A stretch of 20,047 nucleotides of DNA from JADKIH01 sp031411835 (lineage in GTDB: Bacteria; Bacteroidota; Bacteroidia; AKYH767-A; 2013-40CM-41-45), in NCBI GenBank assembly GCA_031411835.1, contig JANOBV010000346.1, forward strand, positions 1-20,047, read 5' to 3'. Shown one piece after another: positions 15,862-20,047 of this stretch (position 1 is its first letter; each line of letters starts with the position of its first letter). Position numbers and translations under genes: made by a program. The notes under the pieces were generated by a model. That model saw nothing but the letters and a program-made list of their open reading frames with translations, searched no databases and was not told where the DNA came from.

Positions 15862-16266
15862 TTACTTTATCTCTTGACAAAGTTCGACGAGTACTCCATT
15901 TGTGGATTTTGGATGCAGAAAGCAGATCAATTTATTGTCAGCGCCTTTTTTGGGTTGATCAGAAAGTAATTCAAAGCCCAAATCTTTTAATCGCTGCATT
16001 TCTGCAATGATATCATCAGTTTCAAAGGCAATGTGATGAATACCCTGTCCTTTTTTCTCAATAAATTTAGCAATCGGACTGTTTTCACTTGTTGCTTCGA
16101 GTAATTCGATCTTTGTTTCGCCGATTTTGAAAAATGATGTCGAAACATTCTCGTTAGCAACTTCCTCGATCTTGTAATTTGAAATTCCAAGCAGACTTTC
16201 GAAAAGTTTATTTGCACTTTCCATCTCTTTAACTGCAATTCCAATATGTTCAACGCGTAAAATCAT
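15862..16266 (-). CDS. mce: Methylmalonyl-CoA epimerase
   Basis: 134 residues, the family's usual length, of the glyoxalase/VOC fold with two beta-alpha-beta-beta-beta modules. It interconverts (2S)- and (2R)-methylmalonyl-CoA so that methylmalonyl-CoA mutase can use propionyl-CoA carbon, or the reverse route to propionate. Diagnostic text is VEHIGIAVKEMESANKLFESLLG, TKIELLEATSENSPIAKFIEKKGQGIHHIAFETDD, and GVLVELCQ. The likely metal ligands are His7, Glu54, His77 or His78, and Glu128. It lies 11 bases downstream of the histidine kinase gene and probably shares its transcript, although no functional link is obvious. The mutase is not in the window. Confidence 0.95.
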   Translation of the reverse strand: MILRVEHIGIAVKEMESANKLFESLLGISNYKIEEVANENVSTSFFKIGETKIELLEATSENSPIAKFIEKKGQGIHHIAFETDDIIAEMQRLKDLGFELLSDQPKKGADNKLICFLHPKSTNGVLVELCQEIK

Positions 16267-16277
16267 TCTTACTTATA

Positions 16278-18308
16278 TTATATGTGTTCGTTTCTGGCAT
16301 TTGGGATGTGAACCGTGAATGTGGTTCCTTTCCCAACTTCACTTTCAAAACTAATGGTCCCTTTCATTTTTTCCAAAGCATTTTTTACAATAAACAATCC
16401 TAATCCGGAACCGGTTGAATCTGGATGTCCACGATAAAACATTTCGAATACTCTATCACGAATTGCTTCGTGTATTCCAAGTCCGTTATCGATGACGGCA
16501 AGCACAATTCCATTGACATCTTTTTCCACCTTGATCTTTACATGCGGCCGATCTTGGTTGCAATAGTTGATGGCATTGTGAATGAGGTTTTGGAAAACGG
16601 AAAGTACAAGAACTTTATCTGCTTTCAGTTCTAGCAGGTGATCGATCTTCACTTCAAAGTTTATACTTCCGAAATCCGGGAGATGACGCAATGAATGCAA
16701 AATATCTTGCACCATCGACATTATATTGATCTGAGAAAGTTTGCTCGTTCCTTTTCTTGTTCGGGCCAGTTCGATCAGATCCAATAATGTTCTGTCAAGA
16801 CGTTTTACACTGGTCTCAATCATTGAAAAATATTTCTCATTCAACGGATCTGAGTTTTCCAATCTCGCAAGATTCACAATTCCCATAACACTTGCCAATG
16901 GTCCTTTCAGATCATGCGATGCTTTATAAAAGAATGTATCGAGCTCCTGATTTGTTTCTACCAGTTCCTTCTCTGTTTTCTTTCTATCAGTAATATCGGT
17001 CTGAACTCCCCAAGTTCTAATTAAGCAACCATTTTCGACAACACCAATATTATTGTTGAGCATAAATCTTACCGTACCGGATTTGTCGAGCTCCTTCGAT
17101 TCTGCATTGCTTATTCTGTAATTATTGACGACAAAACTTTGCATTAATTCTCTGGTCTTTTCTTCGTCGAAATTATTTTCCATGTAATAAAAATCGCGGA
17201 TCCTTCGCCCGATCAAATCTGCAGAAACATTATAGCCGTACATTTTCGACATGAAATCGTTGCATTCGGTAATTATTCCGGTATCGAGAAGCAATTCTAC
17301 TTGTTCAGAAACCGGAAGGTTGACAGGAATTGGTTGGCGATATTCAGCGCGCCAAATTCCAACTGCACTTTGATCGATGAATGTTTTATAGCCTTCTTCG
17401 CGCTTTTTTAGCAGCTCTTCTGTTTCTTTCAAGCTCGAGATGTCTGTGTAAACGATCATCGAACCATTTCGTGAACCATCTTCATCATAATATGGAGAAC
17501 CGACCATCTGAATCCATACTTGTTCGCCATTTTTCTTTTTGATGACAGCTTCAGTGCGCATCGAACGACCGGCGATGAGACTTTCAAACTCTCCGCGGAT
17601 AGTTTTTGCGTTTACAATTGGTCCAAGTAGTGAATCAAACTCTTTATGCTCGATTTCTTCTTTCGAAATGTCCGAGATCTTACAAAAACGTTCATTTACA
17701 AAAGAAATCTTGTTGGATTTATCCAAATAGATCAATCCATCGTTCATATTTTCAACTAAAGTGACATATCGTTGCTCTTGTTTTTTTATTTCGGTATGAT
17801 ATTCTCCTTTTCGTTTCAATATTTCTTCTGAAAGAAAGGCTCCGGAATATAATGTGACGATTGCAATTGCAAATTCCGGTTTCCATTGTCCGGAGAGTAT
17901 CATCAGAGCCATCAATAATGTTGTGATGACGAAAATAAAGAACAAACTTTTATAATATCGGTCAAATACCAATGAGAAAGTGAATGTCGAGATCGCTACA
18001 GGAAGCAATAATGCGACTTCAAAATTCCGCACATACGTTACATAAGCGGCCCAAAAGTGTAATAGAAAGATGGAAGCAGTAGTTAGATTCATAAAATTCT
18101 TCCGACACCATTCCGAATAGAACGATAAGAAGTAATTTGAAGTGAGAATCATTGAAACAATCAGTCCGGTAATGAGAATATAACCATCGTGATATGAAAA
18201 TTCAAAAACAAAACCCAATAATGTGACGAAAATGGAGCTGAAAACATTTAGCAAACGCAAATTCCGCATTTCTTTCTTGCGAATCTTATCGTTGAAGGTA
18301 GTCAGCAT
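16278..18308 (-). CDS. Membrane PAS-domain sensor histidine kinase (orphan)
   Basis: 676 residues. Six hydrophobic segments occupy about 17-162, forming a membrane sensor module like MASE-type domains. A short coiled stretch leads to PAS 1 (about 178-300: LVENMNDGLIYLDKSNKISFVN, ending VYTDISSLKETEELL) and PAS 2 (about 303-445, with ITECNDFMSKMYGYN and WGVQTDITDRKKTEKEL). The HisKA box is FFYKASHDLKGPLASVMG with phospho-acceptor His465. The ATPase domain has N-box FQNLIHNAINYC, G1 DNGLGIHE (607-), F-box FEMFYRG and G2 GSGLGLFIV. It should autophosphorylate and pass phosphate to a response regulator, none of which is encoded nearby. The signal is unknown. The start ATG 18308 has two -7-like elements upstream, and the epimerase follows after 11 bases. 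Confidence 0.96.
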   Translation of the reverse strand: MLTTFNDKIRKKEMRNLRLLNVFSSIFVTLLGFVFEFSYHDGYILITGLIVSMILTSNYFLSFYSEWCRKNFMNLTTASIFLLHFWAAYVTYVRNFEVALLLPVAISTFTFSLVFDRYYKSLFFIFVITTLLMALMILSGQWKPEFAIAIVTLYSGAFLSEEILKRKGEYHTEIKKQEQRYVTLVENMNDGLIYLDKSNKISFVNERFCKISDISKEEIEHKEFDSLLGPIVNAKTIRGEFESLIAGRSMRTEAVIKKKNGEQVWIQMVGSPYYDEDGSRNGSMIVYTDISSLKETEELLKKREEGYKTFIDQSAVGIWRAEYRQPIPVNLPVSEQVELLLDTGIITECNDFMSKMYGYNVSADLIGRRIRDFYYMENNFDEEKTRELMQSFVVNNYRISNAESKELDKSGTVRFMLNNNIGVVENGCLIRTWGVQTDITDRKKTEKELVETNQELDTFFYKASHDLKGPLASVMGIVNLARLENSDPLNEKYFSMIETSVKRLDRTLLDLIELARTRKGTSKLSQINIMSMVQDILHSLRHLPDFGSINFEVKIDHLLELKADKVLVLSVFQNLIHNAINYCNQDRPHVKIKVEKDVNGIVLAVIDNGLGIHEAIRDRVFEMFYRGHPDSTGSGLGLFIVKNALEKMKGTISFESEVGKGTTFTVHIPNARNEHI

Positions 18309-18331
18309 GTAATTTGGGGATCTATTGCGAT

Positions 18332-18348
18332 CAAAATTATCAAAATTA
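18332..18348 (-). promoter_or_regulatory. Two adjacent -7-like elements upstream of the histidine kinase
   Basis: On the minus strand TAATTTTG occurs twice (18339-18332 and 18348-18341), each matching TAnnTTTG, produced by a 9-bp direct repeat ATCAAAATT. They lie 24 and 33 bases before the ATG. No -33 TTG is seen at the right distance, so support is limited. Confidence 0.35.
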
Positions 18349-18618
18349 TTGTCGTCTAATTTTTTCTACTGAATCTTTTGTAAGATTTCTTCTGAAGACA
18401 TATCGTTTTAGCTTACTTAAGGAAAAAGGTTCGCTATTGAAGATCATTTTTTCCATTTCACATCATTTCAAAGACACTTTTTCATCAAAAGATAATCGTC
18501 GAAATTGAAAATCTTCCGTCTTTTTGGCCGGAGAGGCATTTTTCAAATTGTTAATAACGTTGATTTTTTTTCAAAAGTGTTGCTTGATATTTTTTGATGT
18601 AAAAAAATATTTTTAAAT
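18349..18618. other. AT-rich intergenic stretch without a supported gene
   Basis: Low-complexity A/T-rich DNA upstream of the kinase. A 64-codon plus-strand ORF that spans 18314-18508 has no ribosome-site, family signal or codon pattern to support it. No RNA fold or terminator stands out. Confidence 0.4.
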
Positions 18619-18702
18619 TTATTTTTTTATTGATGCCCTGAACAATGCGCCAACTGCGGCTTTCAGAGCTTTGCGATTTTTTCTAAAATGTTTTTGCATC
18701 AT
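18619..18702 (-). CDS. Possible tiny basic protein, 27 residues (tentative)
   Basis: ATG ATG at 18702 opens a 27-codon frame ending in TAA at 18619. The peptide is strongly basic and amphipathic: MMQKHFRKNRKALKAAVGA, then LFRASIKK. Its core is much richer in G and C than the A/T-rich DNA on both sides, which is why it stands out. It has no recognised family, promoter or ribosome site. It could equally be part of an untranslated RNA or chance. No neighbour on the same strand explains it; the kinase begins about 310 bases downstream. Confidence 0.3.
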   Translation of the reverse strand: MMQKHFRKNRKALKAAVGALFRASIKK

Positions 18703-18770
18703 TCAAATCATAAAAAATGTGGTCTTTGGAAATCAACAATTAATTGTGCAAAAAAAAATCTCAATTGTTG

Positions 18771-18799
18771 TTGTAACCTTTTTTTATTTATTAAGTTTG
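18771..18799 (+). promoter_or_regulatory. Strong Bacteroidota-type promoter of the histone-like small gene
   Basis: TTG at 18771-18773 (part of TTGTTGTTG) is followed after 18 bases by TAAGTTTG (18792-18799), a perfect TAnnTTTG. The leader is about 28 bases and A-rich (AAACAAACAAAAAATTAAAA before the ATG), a configuration linked with high translation in this phylum. A 12-bp palindrome ACAATTAATTGT (18736-18747) lies just upstream. Confidence 0.75.
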
Positions 18800-18832
18800 A
18801 GTAGTCATTAAACAAACAAAAAATTAAAAACT

Positions 18833-18913
18833 ATGGCAAAAGCAAAAAAAGCAGCTAAGAAAAAAGTTGCGAAAAAAGCAGCAAAGAAAAAAGTTGCTAA
18901 GAAAAAAAAGTAA
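18833..18913 (+). CDS. Very small Lys/Ala-rich histone H1-like protein
   Basis: 26 codons from ATG 18833 to TAA: MAKAKKAAKKKV, then AKKAAKKKV, then AKKKK. The nine-residue unit AKKAAKKKV is nearly tandem, and 16 of 26 residues are Lys. This composition is that of the C-terminal tails of eukaryote-like histone H1 and bacterial Hc1/AlgP-type proteins, which bind DNA by charge. DNA or RNA binding is therefore likely but inferred; another role such as polyanion counter-ion is possible. The length is shorter than usual bacterial H1-like proteins (around 50 residues or more). It is a real, separate gene: a strong promoter lies 34 bases upstream and a good terminator 30 bases downstream. Codon use is AAA-rich, as expected here. 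Confidence 0.85.
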   Translation: MAKAKKAAKKKVAKKAAKKKVAKKKK

Positions 18914-18943
18914 GCTAACGCTTCCCGCACTAAAAGCGGTTAT

Positions 18944-18984
18944 CAAAAGTCCTTCGCTCTTCATGATCGAGGGACTTTTGTTTT
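18944..18984 (+). terminator. Rho-independent terminator of the histone-like small gene
   Basis: A 13-bp stem with one G-U pair (18944-18956 with 18968-18980) closes an 11-base loop and is followed by TTTT (18981-18984). It begins 30 bases after the stop codon. Confidence 0.88.
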
Positions 18985-19023
18985 AATGACCTTTCCATAA
19001 TTCAATCTATATCTTGCCGAACG

Positions 19024-20019
19024 ATGCTTCATTGGTCAATTGAAATAATCCACCTCGATTTAAAATATACTTGGAAAATCTCGCGAAATGCGACAGATTT
19101 CAAGAAAAATATAATTGTAACAGTAACAGATGACACCTTTTTAGGCAAAGGAGAAGGCGCTCCGAATGTTCGATACAACGAGTCAGCAGAGCTCTGTGTC
19201 GACGAATTCAATCGCTTTGTAAAGTTACTCGACACCAGTTCTGAATCGCTTACATCTATCCACAATGCAATCAAAGCCGGTTCGATTTCTCATGCATTGG
19301 CATTTGCAATCGAGTCTGCATACTTTCATTATCGCTCAAATGCAGAAAAGAAATCGGTCGCTGAGCTTTTAAATATTCCCTCACCCGGTCCGATTCCAAC
19401 TTCTTACACAATTCCAATTATGGAAACAGGTGTGCTGAAGAAATTCTTTCTAGACAACAATCTAAAGCGATTTCCTTACATCAAACTGAAAGTGAATGCA
19501 GATGATGCTTATGATTCACTCATTGAACTCATGACATTCTGTGATCAACCAATCATGGTCGACGCGAACGAGGCATTCAAAGATGTTGAGCAATGCATTA
19601 AGTGGCTGGAGAAAATAAAAAAACTTCCACTCGTCTTCGTTGAACAACCATTACCATCGACAATGAAAGCAGAATCTGAATATCTGAAAAAGCATTCGCC
19701 ATTCATAATGATGGCCGATGAAGTGATTACAGATACAGCAGACTTCGCCGAACTAAAAAAATCGTTTGACGGCATAAATATGAAATTAATGAAAGCCGGC
19801 GGATATATGAATGGATTAAGACTACTTAAAGAGGCTCGCCAACACAATATGAAAACAATGATCGGTTGTATGGTCGAAACATCGCTTGGAATTTCTTCTG
19901 CAATGAATTTATGTGCGTTGACTGATTACGCCGACCTCGACAGTTTTATTTTGTTGAAGGAGGAACCGTTTGGGTTGATTGATGAGGTTGAAGGAGTGTT
20001 GTCTTTTCGAAAAGCGTGA
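19024..20019 (+). CDS. Dipeptide epimerase (L-Ala-D/L-Glu epimerase type), enolase superfamily
   Basis: 331 residues, complete. It belongs to the muconate-lactonising subgroup of the enolase superfamily: an N-terminal capping domain (about 1-120, with GKGEGAPNVRYNES) and a beta-barrel with all catalytic residues. These are the KxK motif YIKLKVN (Lys154, Lys156), metal ligands Asp180 (MVDANEAF), Glu207 (VFVEQPL) and Asp232 (MMADEVI), and Lys254 in NMKLMKAGG. IGCMVETSLGISSA (280-293) is typical of dipeptide epimerases. The enzyme inverts the second residue of dipeptides; L-Ala-D-Glu from murein peptides is the usual substrate, but specificity varies and cannot be read. The cytoplasmic role is recycling of cell-wall peptides. 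It follows the terminator of the small basic-protein gene. Confidence 0.93.
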   Translation: MLHWSIEIIHLDLKYTWKISRNATDFKKNIIVTVTDDTFLGKGEGAPNVRYNESAELCVDEFNRFVKLLDTSSESLTSIHNAIKAGSISHALAFAIESAYFHYRSNAEKKSVAELLNIPSPGPIPTSYTIPIMETGVLKKFFLDNNLKRFPYIKLKVNADDAYDSLIELMTFCDQPIMVDANEAFKDVEQCIKWLEKIKKLPLVFVEQPLPSTMKAESEYLKKHSPFIMMADEVITDTADFAELKKSFDGINMKLMKAGGYMNGLRLLKEARQHNMKTMIGCMVETSLGISSAMNLCALTDYADLDSFILLKEEPFGLIDEVEGVLSFRKA

Positions 20020-20047
20020 ATTGTAATTCGAGGGCGGATTAAAAATC

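Noticed and set aside
18314..18508. 64-codon plus-strand ORF upstream of the histidine kinase
   Set aside because: It starts six bases from the divergent kinase ATG, covers the kinase's likely promoter, has low-complexity AT-rich content and no family resemblance.
18483..18545. Possible terminator or RNA around TTCCG...CCGGAG
   Set aside because: Pairing is only about four bases and no gene ends there on either strand.
19010..19017. TATCTTGC as a promoter for the dipeptide epimerase
   Set aside because: It is one base short of TAnnTTTG, lacks a -33 element and ends only six bases before the ATG, which would require a leaderless message.

Overview
The window looks like chromosomal DNA of a free-living member of the Bacteroidota. 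Four things point there: C-terminal type IX secretion (T9SS) sorting domains, SprB-type repeats, a TonB-dependent receptor with an N-terminal carboxypeptidase-like domain, and several promoters of the TTG...TAnnTTTG type. The tRNA lacks an encoded CCA and the intergenic DNA is very AT-rich. I cannot name the genus. There are no rRNA genes, CRISPR arrays, transposase genes or phage genes.

Layout. Bases 1-345 hold the end of a MarR-type regulator followed by a textbook terminator. Bases 616-6049 (minus strand) form a cell-surface cluster. Transcription starts with a SprB-repeat/tail-fibre-like protein broken by one in-frame stop, continues into two T9SS cargo proteins joined by an ATGA overlap, and reaches a small secreted protein. 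The 750-base gap at 6050-6798 is rich in repeats: a tandem 12-mer, an ACCGTAG/CTACGGT operator-like array, a MITE-like element with 43-base inverted ends, and a long perfect hairpin.

Bases 6799-10088 (plus strand) carry a HU-like/SPOR membrane protein, rpoN (sigma-54), and a translationally coupled PAP2-like membrane protein. A second repeat island follows (49-base duplication, 38-base perfect inverted repeat), then a minus-strand outer-membrane protein with a strong terminator, a CAU tRNA with a good promoter, and a TonB-dependent receptor. Divergent from the receptor is a SdiA-regulated-type beta-propeller lipoprotein, then a HAD phosphatase. On the minus strand a PAS histidine kinase lies 11 bases upstream of methylmalonyl-CoA epimerase. 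Near the right end, a 26-residue Lys/Ala-rich histone-like protein has its own strong promoter and terminator, and the window ends with a complete dipeptide epimerase gene.

How the parts relate. The surface cluster probably supplies exported adhesin-like proteins. rpoN and the PAP2-like gene are coupled. The epimerase at 15862 belongs to propionate/methylmalonyl-CoA metabolism, and the one at 19024 to murein-peptide recycling. I see no complete undescribed multi-gene system. The least explained elements are the regulatory and repeat structures at 6148-6713 and 10085-10346, the tiny basic protein, and the tail-fibre/SprB hybrid.
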